Shown here in pieces: positions 27,749 to 37,632 of a DNA stretch of 64,000 nt. Position numbers and translations under genes: made by a program. The notes beneath the pieces are model-generated. The model was not told where the DNA came from. It was given only the letters and a program-made list of their open reading frames with translations, and made no database searches. The first letter of the stretch is position 1. Each line of letters starts with the position of its first letter. Origin of the DNA: Pseudomonas fluorescens (GTDB lineage: Bacteria; Pseudomonadota; Gammaproteobacteria; Pseudomonadales; Pseudomonadaceae); the NCBI RefSeq assembly GCF_000967965.1, contig NZ_LACC01000005.1, positions 110,676 through 174,675 on the forward strand, in the 5' to 3' direction.

Positions 27749-29257
27749 TCAGGGCTTGGCGGGAATCCCATACTTGCGCAAGCGAATCGCGATGGCGCTA
27801 TGGGACGTCTGCAACCGCGCCGCCAGCAACCGGCTGGACGGATAGCTGCGATAAAGCTGTTCCAGCAGGTTCTTCTCAAAGTCGCCAACCGCCTCTTCCA
27901 GGCTGCCGACTTCGCCGTCGTTCTGCCGCTCTACCGCCGTGCGGGCGATGTCAAGGTCGTCGATGTCCACCAGCGGGTTTTCGCAGATCGCCGCCGCGCG
28001 AAAGATCACGTTTTGCAGTTGCCGCACGTTGCCCGGCCAGCGGTTGCCGAGCAGGGCGCTGAAGGTGCTCGGTGCCAAACGACACGGCGGTCGCTGGATC
28101 TGCGCGCAGGCCTGTTGCATGAAGTGATTGGCCATCAGCAGGATGTCATGACCACGCTCGCGCAGCGGCGGCACTTGCAGGTTGAGCACGTTGAGGCGGT
28201 AGAACAGGTCTTCGCGAAAACGCCCTTCGGCGACCATTTTTTCCAGGTCGCGGTGGGTCGCGCTGAGCACCCGCACATTGACCCGGACCTCTTTGTCGCC
28301 ACCGACCCGGCGGAAGCAGCCATCGCTCAAAAACCGCAGCAACTTGGCTTGCAGGTAGGGCGACATTTCCCCCACCTCATCGAGAAACACCGTGCCCTGA
28401 TCGGCCAGTTCCAGCAGGCCGAGCTTGCCGCCCCGTTGCGCGCCGGTGAAGGCACCGGGGGCGTAGCCGAACAGTTCGCTTTCGGCGAGGCTCTCCGGCA
28501 GTGCTGCGCAGTTCAGGGCCAGAAACGGCGCATCGTGCCGTGGGCTGATGGCATGGCAGGCGCGGGCCACCAGTTCCTTGCCGGTGCCGGTTTCACCCTG
28601 GATCAGCAACGGCGCATCGAGGGCCGCCACCCGTTGGGCGCGGGCCTTGAGCGCACGGATCGGCGGCGATTCGCCGAGCAGCGCATCGAAACCTTCGGCA
28701 TGGTCATGGTGCAGCGCCGAGAGGCGTTCGCCAATGCGGTTCGGTTGATACAGGGTGAGCAGGGCGCCGGCGTCGGTGATCGGCATCGCGTCGAGCAGCA
28801 AGGTCTGGCCGCCGAGGCTGACCTCGTGCATTGGCAGGCGGAAATGCTGAGCGATCAAGGTGCGCTGCAAATCGGCATCGTCGAACAGCGCGGTCAGGGA
28901 CTCACCGGCCGGTTCGCGGCCGCAGAGGGCGATCAGCGCCGGGTTGGCCAGCAGCACATGACCGCGGTCATCCACCGCCAGCACCGGGTCGGAACTGGCT
29001 GCCAGCAACGCGTCCAGTTGCAGGCGCCGGCGTTGCCCCGGAAGGATGTCGACCATGGTCACCGCTTGCACGCCGTGCACGCCGAAAAGCGCCTCGCGCA
29101 ACTCCTCCAGCACCTCGGCGCCGAGGGTCGGCGCATCGATGTAGACGTTCGGCGGCACCATCTCCACGGCGTCCAGGTTGAAACTGCGTCCACCGAGCAG
29201 GGCCAGCACTTCCTGGGTGATGCCGACGCGGTCGATGAAGGTGACGTGGATGCGCAT
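27749..29257 (-). CDS. gcsR: TyrR-family sigma-54 activator, GcsR-like
   Basis: A 502-residue enhancer-binding protein in the TyrR arrangement: ACT-like domain (residues ~1-70), PAS domain (~78-180), AAA+ domain (~190-430) and C-terminal helix-turn-helix ([20 protein letters not shown]). The AAA+ part has Walker A GETGTGKE (221-228), the sigma-54-contacting GAFTGA loop (268-273) and Walker B FLDEVGE. In P. aeruginosa GcsR senses glycine and activates the glycine cleavage operon. Its place directly upstream of gcvH and the sigma-54 promoter found there support the same role. A PhhR/TyrR role in aromatic metabolism is less likely from context. Confidence 0.9.
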   Translation of the reverse strand: MRIHVTFIDRVGITQEVLALLGGRSFNLDAVEMVPPNVYIDAPTLGAEVLEELREALFGVHGVQAVTMVDILPGQRRRLQLDALLAASSDPVLAVDDRGHVLLANPALIALCGREPAGESLTALFDDADLQRTLIAQHFRLPMHEVSLGGQTLLLDAMPITDAGALLTLYQPNRIGERLSALHHDHAEGFDALLGESPPIRALKARAQRVAALDAPLLIQGETGTGKELVARACHAISPRHDAPFLALNCAALPESLAESELFGYAPGAFTGAQRGGKLGLLELADQGTVFLDEVGEMSPYLQAKLLRFLSDGCFRRVGGDKEVRVNVRVLSATHRDLEKMVAEGRFREDLFYRLNVLNLQVPPLRERGHDILLMANHFMQQACAQIQRPPCRLAPSTFSALLGNRWPGNVRQLQNVIFRAAAICENPLVDIDDLDIARTAVERQNDGEVGSLEEAVGDFEKNLLEQLYRSYPSSRLLAARLQTSHSAIAIRLRKYGIPAKP

Positions 29258-29326
29258 GACGGGCCTGCAAGGTTGGCGAACTCAAATCAGTATGCCCGGC
29301 AAAATTTGAATTTGGCGAGTGTCACA

Positions 29327-30241
29327 TCACGGCTTGCCGGTTTTACGGGCGCTGGCGGCCAAGTCCTCGAGGAACGCCTGGAGGATCGGTGGCGGTGCCG
29401 CGCCGCGTCGGGTGATCACGTCGAATGGCGATTTCAAACGCAGACTCCCTGGGGCCAACTGGTGCATCTCGCCGCTCTTGACCCACTGGGCGGCGAAGTG
29501 CTCAGGCAGAAAACCCAGGTAGGCGCCGGAAATGATCAGGATCGCGGTGGCTTCGATGTTGTCCACGGTGGCGGCCGCCTTGCTCACGCCCAGGTGTTCG
29601 AGGTCGTATTGCTGCATGTAGCCGCGCACGACGATGCGCCCGGCAGCGACTTCTTCGAGCAGTTCCTCACCTTCGGCGTGGCTGCCGAACAAGGGGTGAC
29701 GCCGGCCGCAATACAAACCCAGGGCTTCCTGGTACAGCGGTGATTGCAGCAACCCCGGCACATGGATCGGAAAGTGCCCGATGGCCAGGTGCAGGCGACC
29801 GTCGAGCACCCGTTCTTCGAGTTCCGCCGGGGTGCCGACGTACACGTTCAGGTGCACGTCATGGCCCCGTGAAACGAAGCGCTGGGTGGTGCGCGGAATC
29901 GGTGAGTCGGGGTCGGTGATCGTGGTGTCGATGATCCCCAGGTTGAGCTTGCCGCTGATGTGCTGCTTGAGCACGTCGGCGTCCATGCAGAAGTTTTCCA
30001 CCGCCGACAGCAGGCGCTGGGTGGCTTCATGAATGGCCACCCCTTGTTCGGTCAGGCGAAAGCCGCTGCGCCCGCGCTGGCAGAGTTTGACCCCGAGACG
30101 GGTTTCCAGGTGGGTCATCTGTTCGCTGATGGTCGACTGCCCGGCATTGAGCGCCGCCTGCGCAGCGGAAAAGCCGCCGCAGCGGACAATCGTGGCAAAC
30201 ACCCTGAGCAGTTTCAGGTCGACATCGTGCAGCTGGATCAT
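29327..30241 (-). CDS. LysR family transcriptional regulator
   Basis: A 304-residue LysR regulator. The N-terminal HTH reads LKLLRVFATIVRCGGFSAAQ and GQSTISEQMTHLETRLGVKL. The effector domain follows from residue ~90. It is divergent from the ureohydrolase gene with a 151-base gap containing a short inverted repeat, so it is the likely regulator of the ureohydrolase-ALDH-permease-GMC cluster. N-terminal similarity to the LysR at 12319 suggests that both belong to one subfamily linked to NCS1 permeases. Confidence 0.92.
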   Translation of the reverse strand: MIQLHDVDLKLLRVFATIVRCGGFSAAQAALNAGQSTISEQMTHLETRLGVKLCQRGRSGFRLTEQGVAIHEATQRLLSAVENFCMDADVLKQHISGKLNLGIIDTTITDPDSPIPRTTQRFVSRGHDVHLNVYVGTPAELEERVLDGRLHLAIGHFPIHVPGLLQSPLYQEALGLYCGRRHPLFGSHAEGEELLEEVAAGRIVVRGYMQQYDLEHLGVSKAAATVDNIEATAILIISGAYLGFLPEHFAAQWVKSGEMHQLAPGSLRLKSPFDVITRRGAAPPPILQAFLEDLAASARKTGKP

Positions 30242-30265
30242 CTTTGACCTCCGGCATGGGGATGC

Positions 30266-30280
30266 ATCGGCAATACCGAT
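30266..30280. promoter_or_regulatory. Candidate LysR box
   Basis: ATCGG-CAATA-CCGAT is a perfect 5-bp inverted repeat with a 5-base spacer, 25 bases upstream of the divergent lysR ATG. It fits the T-N11-A LysR geometry. The arms are short, so chance occurrence is possible. Confidence 0.45.
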
Positions 30281-30392
30281 ATGAGTATCTGATGTTTAGC
30301 ATTTTTTCCACGAAAACCTGCGCCCATAGTCTTTCCAACGGCGGTCGCCTTGCAGTCCGCCAAGCCGATAACAAGAAGTGGAGAGGCTAGAA

Positions 30393-31394
30393 ATGTCGAA
30401 CAACGGTTATGAATCCGGTCGCCTGAACCTGCCATTCGTAGGTCATTGCACCTTTGGCAAATCCCCGGTGTGCACCGATTGGGATGCACTGGATGCCGAC
30501 GTCGCGGTGCTCGGCGTGCCCAACGACATGGGCACCCAGTGGCGCTCCGGCGCACGCTTCGGACCACGCGGGATTCGCGAAGCATCGACGCTGTTTTCCT
30601 TCGGCCACGCTGGCGCCTACGATCACGAAGATGACGTGATGTACCTCACCGCATCGGACGTGCGCATGGTCGACGTCGGTGATGCCGACATCGTCCACAC
30701 CGACATGGTCACCAGCAACAAGAACACCGAATACGCCGTGCGCAAGATCCTCGACGCCGGCGTGATGCCGGTGGTGCTCGGCGGCGACCACTCAGTGCAC
30801 GCGCCAGTGATCAAGGCCTTCGAAGGCCGCGGCCCGATCCACATCATTCACTTCGATGCGCACCTGGATTTCGTCGACGAACGCCACGGTGTTCGCTACG
30901 GCCACGGCAACCCGCTGCGCCGCGCCTCGGAAATGAACCACATTGTCGGCATGACCCAGATGGGCATCCGCAACGTGTCGTCGTCCAACCGCGACGACTA
31001 TGAAGCGGCCCATGAAGCCGGCTCGAAAATCCTCTCAGTGCGTGACGTGCGTCGCCTTGGCGTCGAGGGTGTGCTGGCGCTGATCCCGCAGGACATCAAC
31101 TACTACATCACCATCGACATCGACGGTTTCGACCCGTCCATCGCCCCCGGCACCGGCACCCCGAGCCACGGCGGCTTCCTCTACTACGAAGTGCTGGAAA
31201 TCATCCAGGCCCTGGCCAAGCGCAGCAAAGGCAACATCGTCGGCATGGACCTGGTGGAAGTGGCACCGGTCTACGACCCGACCGGCATGACCTCGATCCT
31301 GGCCGCGCAACTGTTGCTCAACAGCATCGGTTTCATCTTCCACGAGCGTGGCAAGGTGCGGGCAGCCGCCGAGAGCGAAGCCGCATCAGCCTGA
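30393..31394 (+). CDS. Ureohydrolase (agmatinase/guanidino-acid hydrolase family)
   Basis: A 333-residue arginase-superfamily enzyme that cleaves a guanidino group to urea and an amine. The binuclear metal site is complete: His133 in LGGDHSV, Asp155/His157/Asp159 in HFDAHLDF, and Asp242/Asp244 in IDIDGFDPSIAPGTGTP. The family contains agmatinase, guanidinobutyrase, guanidinopropionase and guanidine hydrolases; motifs do not tell which. The adjacent ALDH and GMC oxidase favour a guanidino acid made from a guanidino alcohol over agmatine (inference). The start is the ATG at 30393, preceded by GAGAGG; a GTG five codons upstream is less likely. Confidence 0.88.
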   Translation: MSNNGYESGRLNLPFVGHCTFGKSPVCTDWDALDADVAVLGVPNDMGTQWRSGARFGPRGIREASTLFSFGHAGAYDHEDDVMYLTASDVRMVDVGDADIVHTDMVTSNKNTEYAVRKILDAGVMPVVLGGDHSVHAPVIKAFEGRGPIHIIHFDAHLDFVDERHGVRYGHGNPLRRASEMNHIVGMTQMGIRNVSSSNRDDYEAAHEAGSKILSVRDVRRLGVEGVLALIPQDINYYITIDIDGFDPSIAPGTGTPSHGGFLYYEVLEIIQALAKRSKGNIVGMDLVEVAPVYDPTGMTSILAAQLLLNSIGFIFHERGKVRAAAESEAASA

Positions 31395-31447
31395 TCATCG
31401 AAACCAGTGACCCGGCAGGCTCTGACTGCCGGGCAGAGAGAACAAAA

Positions 31448-32959
31448 ATGGACACGATCGTCAAAAGTTACCTGCAAAAATTCGGCGTCAGCGAAGCCAC
31501 CCAGACCTTCCTCAGCAAGGTCCAGAAAATGTTCATCGGCGGCGCCTGGGTCGAAGCCAGCGACGGCCAGACTTCCGATGTGATCGAACCTTCGACCGAA
31601 GGCCTGATCACCCGCATTCCCATGGGCACCACCGATGACCTGGACCGCGCCGTGCAAGCCGCCCGCGCGCAGTTCGACGGCGGCGCCTGGCGCCAGGCCA
31701 AACCGGCCGAACGCGAGCGCATGATGCAGCGCCTGGCCGACCTGATCGAGCAGAACGCTGCTGAACTGGCGGAAATCGAATCCATCGACATGGGCAAATC
31801 GGTTGCCTTCGCCAAGGACGTGGACATCCAGGGCACCGTGGATACCCTGCGTTACTTCGCCGGCTGGGCTACCAAACTGCACGGGCGTACCGTCGAACCT
31901 TCGCTGCCGGGCAACTACCTGGCCTATACCCGCAAGGAAGCGGTGGGCGTAGTTGGCGCCATCGTGCCGTGGAACTTCCCGCTGCAAACCATGGCCTGGA
32001 AGCTCGGCGCGGCGCTGGCGACCGGTTGCACCGTGGTGGTCAAGCCTGCCGAACTGACTTCGTTGTCGGCCCTGCGTTTTGCTGAACTGGTGCAGGAAGC
32101 AGGTATTCCCGACGGCGTGATCAACATCGTCACCGGGCGCGGCAGCGTGGTCGGTGCGGCCATGGCCACCCACCCGGGCATCGACAAACTGACCTTCACC
32201 GGTTCGACCCCGGTCGGCCAGACTGTCGGCCGCGCAGCGCTGAATGACATGAAGCGCCTGACCCTGGAACTCGGTGGCAAATCACCGGTCATCGTCTGCG
32301 CCGACGCCGACATCCCGGCCGCCGCCCAAGCGGTCGCCAACGGCGTGTTTTTCAACTCCGGGCAGGTATGCGACGCCGGTACACGGGCCTATATTCATAG
32401 GAGTGTCTACGACGAGTTCCTGCGCGAACTGATTGCCTACACACGCACCCTGAAAATCGCCCCGGGCCTGGATCCTGATTGCTTCATCGGCCCGCTGGTT
32501 TCGGCCCTGCAAAAGCAGCGCGTGACCGAGTACATCGAAACCGGCAAGGCCGAAGGCGCCGAACTGGTCTACGGCGGCCAACCGGTCGATGGCCCAGGCT
32601 TCTTCGTCGAGCCGACCATCTTCGCCAATTGCCGCAACGACATGCGCATTGTCCAGGAAGAGATCTTCGGCCCGGTGCTGGTCACCACACCGTTCGACGA
32701 CGAGGAAGAAGCGCTGGCCCTGGCCAACGATTCGCCCTTCGGCCTGGCGGCGGCACTGTATTCCAACGACCTGGGCAAGGTGCACAGCCTGATTCCACGC
32801 TTGAAAGCAGGCTCGGTCTACGTCAACGCCCACGGCACCCTCGATCCGTCGATGCCGTTCGGTGGCTACAAGCAGTCCGGATTCGGCAAGGACCTGGGCG
32901 CCGAGCAGCTCGACTACCTGCTCGAAACCAAGGCGGTGTGGATCACGCTGCCGGGCTGA
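31448..32959 (+). CDS. NAD(P)-dependent aldehyde dehydrogenase
   Basis: A 503-residue aldehyde dehydrogenase. The catalytic Glu lies in LTLELGGKSP and the nucleophilic Cys in FFNSGQVCDAGTR, with cofactor motif FTGSTPVGQTVGR and GAIVPWNFPLQT. It resembles betaine-aldehyde and gamma-aminoaldehyde dehydrogenases in pattern. It is 53 bases after the ureohydrolase in the same direction. With the GMC oxidase downstream it would turn an alcohol into an acid in two steps, giving the ureohydrolase a guanidino acid or using its amine product (inference). Confidence 0.92.
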   Translation: MDTIVKSYLQKFGVSEATQTFLSKVQKMFIGGAWVEASDGQTSDVIEPSTEGLITRIPMGTTDDLDRAVQAARAQFDGGAWRQAKPAERERMMQRLADLIEQNAAELAEIESIDMGKSVAFAKDVDIQGTVDTLRYFAGWATKLHGRTVEPSLPGNYLAYTRKEAVGVVGAIVPWNFPLQTMAWKLGAALATGCTVVVKPAELTSLSALRFAELVQEAGIPDGVINIVTGRGSVVGAAMATHPGIDKLTFTGSTPVGQTVGRAALNDMKRLTLELGGKSPVIVCADADIPAAAQAVANGVFFNSGQVCDAGTRAYIHRSVYDEFLRELIAYTRTLKIAPGLDPDCFIGPLVSALQKQRVTEYIETGKAEGAELVYGGQPVDGPGFFVEPTIFANCRNDMRIVQEEIFGPVLVTTPFDDEEEALALANDSPFGLAAALYSNDLGKVHSLIPRLKAGSVYVNAHGTLDPSMPFGGYKQSGFGKDLGAEQLDYLLETKAVWITLPG

Positions 32960-33020
32960 CGCGCCCCCACAATCAAAAGGCATCTGCAACAACGCCAGGT
33001 AGGCACGGGCAACACTGAAC

Positions 33021-33077
33021 CTGTGGCGAGGGAGCTTGCTCCCGCTGGACTGCGCAGCAGTCCCATTTTCAGGGCCA
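33021..33077. repeat. Single REP, GTGGCGAGGGAGC type, with degenerate partner
   Basis: CTGTGGCGAGGGAGCTTGCTC at 33021 carries its own internal palindrome (GGGAGCTTGCTCCC). The usual inverted second copy is missing after CAGTCCCATTTTCAGGGCC. It lies in the ALDH-permease gap. Confidence 0.8.
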
Positions 33078-33144
33078 CAGGGGAGTCGTTCACCCGAAAG
33101 AACGCGGTTATCTCGTCATGATCTTCCAACAATAAGAGTCCATC

Positions 33145-34719
33145 ATGAACACTAACGCCAAGTCCGCCCCGAGCGTGTCCAGCCTCGACGAAAAATCCGT
33201 CGTCGAGGGGCATTCGATTGACTTCATCCCCGAGAACGAGCGCACTGACAAGCTGGCCAGTCAGGGCCCGTTCTGGTTCCTCGGCAATTTCACCTTCTTC
33301 ACCATGACCATCGGCTTCGTTGGCCCAAGCGTCGGCCTGACCGCGCTCTGGACCACGCTGGCCGGCACGCTGGGCATCATGTTCGGCACACTGTTCATGG
33401 CGTTTCACGGCTCCCAGGGCCCGCACCTTGGCCTGCCGCAGATGATCCAGTCCCGTGCGCAGTTCGGTTATCGCGGGGTAATCCTGGTGTTGCTGGCGAC
33501 GCTGTTCGTGTTCGCCGGCTTCAACATCGTCAACCTGGTACTGATGATGCAGGGGCTGCACACGCTGTTCGGGTTCAACCCCGCAGTGATCGCAGTGGCG
33601 GTGACCATACCGGCGGCGGTGCTGGCGATTCTCGGCCATGACTGGATGCACCGCAGCTTCAAATGGGCGCTGTACCTGTCGTTGCCGCTGTATGGCCTGG
33701 TGACCTTGGCGGTGGTGATGGGCTGGGTGCCGGATGCGGTGCTGCCGGCACTCGCGGAAGGCGAAGTGGCCCGTGAGCCGCTGGGTTTCAACTGGACCGG
33801 TTTCATCGCGCAGTTTGCGGCGGCGGCCAGTTACAACATCGCCTACGCCCCTTACGTGTCGGACTACTCGCGCTACCTGCCGAAAAATACCTCCAGCGGC
33901 AAGCTGATCGCCGTGGTGTTCCTCGGGGCTTCGTTGTCCGGTGCGTGGATGATTTCCGTGGGTGGCTGGCTGGCCGATCACCTGCACTCCACTGACGTGC
34001 TGGTGGCCCTCGGGCAAGTCGGCAACACCGTGTCGCCGCTGGTGGGCACGGCGGTGGTGGTGGTCACCATCCTGGCGTTCCTGCCGGTGATCGCGATGAA
34101 CATCTACAGCGCCAAGCTGACCACGCTGACCTGCGTCGATTCGATCAAGCACATCGAACCAACCCGCAGGGCACGCATCCTGGCCATCGGCTTCGTGATC
34201 CTGCTGCAACTGGGCGTAGCCCTGAGCATCCAGAGTTCCGGCAAAGGCCTGTCGGTGCTGGGGATCTACCTGGTGGTGATGCTGTACTTCCTGGTGCCCT
34301 GGACCTCGGTCAACCTCACCGACTACTTCTTTGTGCGCAAGGGCCGCTACGCCATCCCGCACTTCTTCATGCCCCACGGCAACATCTACGGCAGCTGGGG
34401 CCTGCGCGGCATCGCCGCCTATGCCATCGGCTTTATCTCGATGATCCCGTTCTTCTACATCTACGACGGCGTTGAACAGCGCGAAGTGTATGTCGGCCCG
34501 CTCGCCAAGGCGCTGGGCAGCATCGACATCGCCTGGCTGGTCGGGCTGATCGTATCGGGCCTGGCGTACTACTGGCTGAGCCGCTCGATCGATCTGAAAC
34601 GCGAGGAAGCAGTGATCCAGCAGATCGAGAAAAACTCCCCGCAATACACCACCGGCGACACGCTGACCCACAAACAGCAGCCACTGCCGGTTTTCACTGA
34701 ATCGACGGTCGGGAGATAG
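33145..34719 (+). CDS. NCS1 family permease
   Basis: A 524-residue NCS1 transporter, the closest paralogue in the window of the one at 13421. Shared hallmarks: [58 protein letters not shown] and [19 protein letters not shown]. About twelve hydrophobic segments. It is between the ALDH and the GMC oxidase, two bases before the latter, so it most likely imports the substrate of this pathway, perhaps a guanidino or ureide compound. Confidence 0.92.
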   Translation: MNTNAKSAPSVSSLDEKSVVEGHSIDFIPENERTDKLASQGPFWFLGNFTFFTMTIGFVGPSVGLTALWTTLAGTLGIMFGTLFMAFHGSQGPHLGLPQMIQSRAQFGYRGVILVLLATLFVFAGFNIVNLVLMMQGLHTLFGFNPAVIAVAVTIPAAVLAILGHDWMHRSFKWALYLSLPLYGLVTLAVVMGWVPDAVLPALAEGEVAREPLGFNWTGFIAQFAAAASYNIAYAPYVSDYSRYLPKNTSSGKLIAVVFLGASLSGAWMISVGGWLADHLHSTDVLVALGQVGNTVSPLVGTAVVVVTILAFLPVIAMNIYSAKLTTLTCVDSIKHIEPTRRARILAIGFVILLQLGVALSIQSSGKGLSVLGIYLVVMLYFLVPWTSVNLTDYFFVRKGRYAIPHFFMPHGNIYGSWGLRGIAAYAIGFISMIPFFYIYDGVEQREVYVGPLAKALGSIDIAWLVGLIVSGLAYYWLSRSIDLKREEAVIQQIEKNSPQYTTGDTLTHKQQPLPVFTESTVGR

Positions 34720-34721
34720 TC

Positions 34722-36425
34722 ATGACCACGCAAAAAATGGCTACGCAAAAATACGACTACATCATCATTGGCGCAGGCTCGGCAGGTTGTGTGTTGGCCA
34801 ACCGCCTGAGCGAAGACCCGGCCACCTCGGTGCTGGTCCTGGAATTCGGCGGCAGTGACAAGAGCGTAGTGATCCAGATGCCGAGCGCATTCTCGATCCC
34901 GATGAACACCAAGAAGTACAACTGGCGCTATGAGACCGAGCCGGAGACCCACCTCAACGGCCGACGCATTCACTGCCCACGGGGCAAGGTGCTGGGCGGT
35001 TCGTCGTCGATCAACGGCCTGGTGTACATCCGTGGCCACGCGCTGGACTTTGACGAGTGGGAATCCCTGGGTGCCGAAGGCTGGGGCTATCGCAACTGCC
35101 TGCCGTACTTCAAGCGTGCCGAGAGCTACGAGTCGGGCGGTGACAGCTATCGCGGGCAAACCGGGCCGCTGCACACCACCAACGGCAACCACATGAAAAA
35201 CCCGCTGTACGGTGCGTGGGTCGAAGCCGGCGCGGAGGCGGGCTACATCAAGACCGAAGACTGCAACGGCTACATGCAGGAAGGTTTCGGTGCCATGCAC
35301 ATGACCGTGAAGAACGGCGTGCGCTGCTCCACCGCCAACGCCTATCTGCGCCCGGCCATGGGCCGTCCGAACCTGACGGTGGTCACCCATGCGATGACCC
35401 GTCAGATCATTCTCGAAGGCAAGCGTGCGGTGGGGGTCATGTATGACCACGGTGGTCAGACCCACCAGGTGTTTTGCAACCGCGAAGTGCTGATCTCGTC
35501 CGGGCCGATCGGCTCGCCGCACCTGTTGCAACGCTCGGGCATTGGCCCGGCGGACGTCCTGCGCAAGGCCGGGATCGGCGTACGCCACGACCTGCCGGGA
35601 GTAGGGGAGAACCTGCAGGATCACGCCGAGGTATACATCCAGTTCGGTTGCAAGGAACCGGTGACCCTCAACAACAAGATGGACCCGCTGAGCAAGCTGA
35701 TGATCGGTCTGCGCTGGCTGCTGTTCAAGGACGGCCTGGGCGCCACCAACCACTTCGAGGCCGGTGGATTTATCCGCTCCGAGAAGGGCCTGCGCTGGCC
35801 GGACATCCAGTTCCACTTCCTGCCGGCGGCGATGCGCTACGACGGCAACAAGCCGATCAAGGGCCACGGCTTCATGGTGCTGACCGGGCCGAACAAACCG
35901 AAAAGCCGCGGCTATGTGCGGGTTCGCTCGGCCGATCCGTACGAGCATCCGGAAATTCGCTTCAACTATCTGGAGCGGGAAGAGGACCGCGAAGGCTTCC
36001 GCCGCTGCATTCGCCTGACCCGCGAGATCATCGGCCAGAAAGCCATGGACCGCTTCCGCGACGGCGAAATCGCCCCGGGCGCTCAGGTGACCAGCGATGA
36101 AGACCTCGACGCCTTCGTGCGCGACAACCTGGAAAGCACCTACCATCCGTGCGGTTCGTGCCGCATGGGCGAGGACGACATGGCGGTGGTCGATTCCGAA
36201 TTGCGCGTGCGCGGCATCGCCGGTCTGCGGGTGATCGATTCGTCGGTGTTCCCGACCGAGCCGAACGGCAACCTGAATGCTCCGACCATCATGCTCGCCG
36301 AACGGGCGTCCGATCTGGTGCGTGGCGCACAGATGTTGCCGTCAGCGGATGTGCCGGTTGGGTTGGTCGAAGGCTGGGAGAGCAGCCAGCGTACTTCGCT
36401 GCCAGGGCGTAACGTGCGCGTTTGA
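34722..36425 (+). CDS. GMC oxidoreductase, choline dehydrogenase-like
   Basis: A 567-residue FAD-dependent GMC oxidoreductase. The FAD-binding dinucleotide fold is [19 protein letters not shown] (residues ~8-26), GMC signature 1 is [18 protein letters not shown], and signature 2 is [17 protein letters not shown]. The C-terminal [10 protein letters not shown] carries the catalytic His. It is similar in pattern to choline dehydrogenase BetA but lies in a ureohydrolase-NCS1 cluster with no betI or betB. It probably oxidises the alcohol group of a guanidino or quaternary amine compound (inference). Two bases after the permease, so cotranscribed. Confidence 0.9.
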   Translation: MTTQKMATQKYDYIIIGAGSAGCVLANRLSEDPATSVLVLEFGGSDKSVVIQMPSAFSIPMNTKKYNWRYETEPETHLNGRRIHCPRGKVLGGSSSINGLVYIRGHALDFDEWESLGAEGWGYRNCLPYFKRAESYESGGDSYRGQTGPLHTTNGNHMKNPLYGAWVEAGAEAGYIKTEDCNGYMQEGFGAMHMTVKNGVRCSTANAYLRPAMGRPNLTVVTHAMTRQIILEGKRAVGVMYDHGGQTHQVFCNREVLISSGPIGSPHLLQRSGIGPADVLRKAGIGVRHDLPGVGENLQDHAEVYIQFGCKEPVTLNNKMDPLSKLMIGLRWLLFKDGLGATNHFEAGGFIRSEKGLRWPDIQFHFLPAAMRYDGNKPIKGHGFMVLTGPNKPKSRGYVRVRSADPYEHPEIRFNYLEREEDREGFRRCIRLTREIIGQKAMDRFRDGEIAPGAQVTSDEDLDAFVRDNLESTYHPCGSCRMGEDDMAVVDSELRVRGIAGLRVIDSSVFPTEPNGNLNAPTIMLAERASDLVRGAQMLPSADVPVGLVEGWESSQRTSLPGRNVRV

Positions 36426-36442
36426 CCGCAACCCGCGATCCA

Positions 36443-36534
36443 ATGTAGGAGCGAGCCTGCTCGCGATAGCGGTCTGTCAGTCAACTTCACTGTTGAATCT
36501 GATGGCCTCATCGCGAGCAGGCTCGCTCCTACAG
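36443..36534. repeat. REPIN, GTAGGAGCGAGC type
   Basis: ATGTAGGAGCGAGCCTGCTC at 36443 and inverted partner ending CTCCTACAG at 36534, with spacer GTCAACTTCACTGTTGAAT. It marks the 3' end of the GMC oxidase operon. Confidence 0.92.
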
Positions 36535-36624
36535 GGGACGGCGGTGCTTTCAGGAAAATAGTGCGTCGCTGTTCAGCTGCCATTGCTAGTCTGTAATTCC
36601 TTGAGACCGCAATGGAGCACCCTC

Positions 36625-37083
36625 ATGGCTATTCAGGCCCTGCGCGCCGACGCATCGCACATCGACCAGATCGCCCCCTTGTTTGACGCCTACCGGATGT
36701 TCTACAAGCAGACGTCGAATCTTGCGCAATCGCGCGCCTTCATCGCCGAGCGACTCGCCCGGGGTGAATCGGTGATATTTCTTGCCCAGGACACCGACGG
36801 CGAAAACCTCGGCTTCGTCCAGCTGTTCCCTACCTTTTCCTCGATCGATGCCCATCGCACCTGGCTGCTCGGTGATCTGTTCACCACGCCCGCCGCCCGG
36901 GGCAAAGGCGTGGGCACACTGCTGATGAACACCGCCCGGGATTTTGCGAAGCTGGCCGGCGGCAAAGGCATGACCCTGGAAACCGCCACCGACAACCTCA
37001 CCGCCCAACGCCTGTATGAATCCCTGGGCTGGGTGCGCGACCCCGGTTACTTCACCTATTGCCTGGATCTGAAAAAAGACTGA
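36625..37083 (+). CDS. GNAT family N-acetyltransferase
   Basis: A 152-residue acetyltransferase. The acetyl-CoA motif is FTTPAARGKGVGTLLMNTAR (residues ~84-103), and the C-terminal part is AQRLYESLGWVRD. The ATG at 36625 (MAIQALRADASH) fits family starts. The substrate is unknown; pattern suggests a small-molecule or peptide N-acetyltransferase. Monocistronic. Confidence 0.9.
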   Translation: MAIQALRADASHIDQIAPLFDAYRMFYKQTSNLAQSRAFIAERLARGESVIFLAQDTDGENLGFVQLFPTFSSIDAHRTWLLGDLFTTPAARGKGVGTLLMNTARDFAKLAGGKGMTLETATDNLTAQRLYESLGWVRDPGYFTYCLDLKKD

Positions 37084-37096
37084 CTCAGCGATCCAG

Positions 37097-37402
37097 TCAG
37101 CCAAGCACCGGCCGCATGAACGAACGCTCGTAGCTGAGGATGAATTTCTTTTCCTCGGCGTACTTGAACGCGGCGATGCACTCTGGATCGTTCATCGACT
37201 GCTGCCGGTAATGTTCGTACTCCGCCAGGCTGGGGAAGGTGAACAGCGCCAGAGCGATGTTGTTGGCGCCCTCCGATGGCAAAAAGTAGCCGTGGTGCTG
37301 GCCGCCGAATTTTTCCACCAGGGGAATCCACAACTTGCCGTAGTGCTCGAAAGCGTCGAGCTGATAGGGATCGAGCACGTATTTCAGGTAGCAGGTCACC
37401 AT
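37097..37402 (-). CDS. NIPSNAP family protein
   Basis: A 101-residue protein of the NIPSNAP fold (dimeric alpha-beta barrel), opening MVTCYLKYVLDPYQLDAFEH and containing WIPLVEKFGGQHHGYFLP and LALFTFPSLAEYEHYRQ, all usual family positions. Function in bacteria is not established. It is convergent with the GNAT gene, 13 bases apart. Confidence 0.88.
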   Translation of the reverse strand: MVTCYLKYVLDPYQLDAFEHYGKLWIPLVEKFGGQHHGYFLPSEGANNIALALFTFPSLAEYEHYRQQSMNDPECIAAFKYAEEKKFILSYERSFMRPVLG

Positions 37403-37527
37403 TGTTTCGTTCCTTGATCAGGTTTTGAGGGCAGTCGCCACTGTAATCAACCGTGGGCGCCCGGCACAGCCGCTTGTTCGACTTTGATCGGTAAGTTTGC
37501 GCCAGAGGCAGGCGCTGGCGCCGCCAC

Positions 37528-37548
37528 ACTATTGGTTCAGTCAATAGT
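37528..37548. promoter_or_regulatory. Candidate operator palindrome
   Basis: ACTATTG-GTTCAGT-CAATAGT is a perfect 7-bp inverted repeat with a 7-base spacer, between the divergent NIPSNAP and exported-protein genes. It could serve as the operator of either. No regulator gene is nearby. Confidence 0.45.
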
Positions 37549-37632
37549 CACCATCAAGAATCGCAAGTTCTGTTTTTTGCGCAAAGGCGGAAAATTGCCT
37601 GCATTGAACACGCTGCTCAAGGAACCTGCGCG

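Noticed and set aside
27473..29743. 756-codon plus-strand frame over gcsR
   Set aside because: Composition is that of an antisense shadow; the minus-strand frame has Walker A, GAFTGA and HTH motifs.
30340..30354. GG-N10-GC sequence (CGGCGGTCGCCTTGCA) upstream of the ureohydrolase as a sigma-54 promoter
   Set aside because: The -24 box is poor (CGGCGG, not TGGCAC) and the neighbour is a LysR regulator, which normally works with sigma-70. The spacing alone is common by chance in GC-rich DNA.
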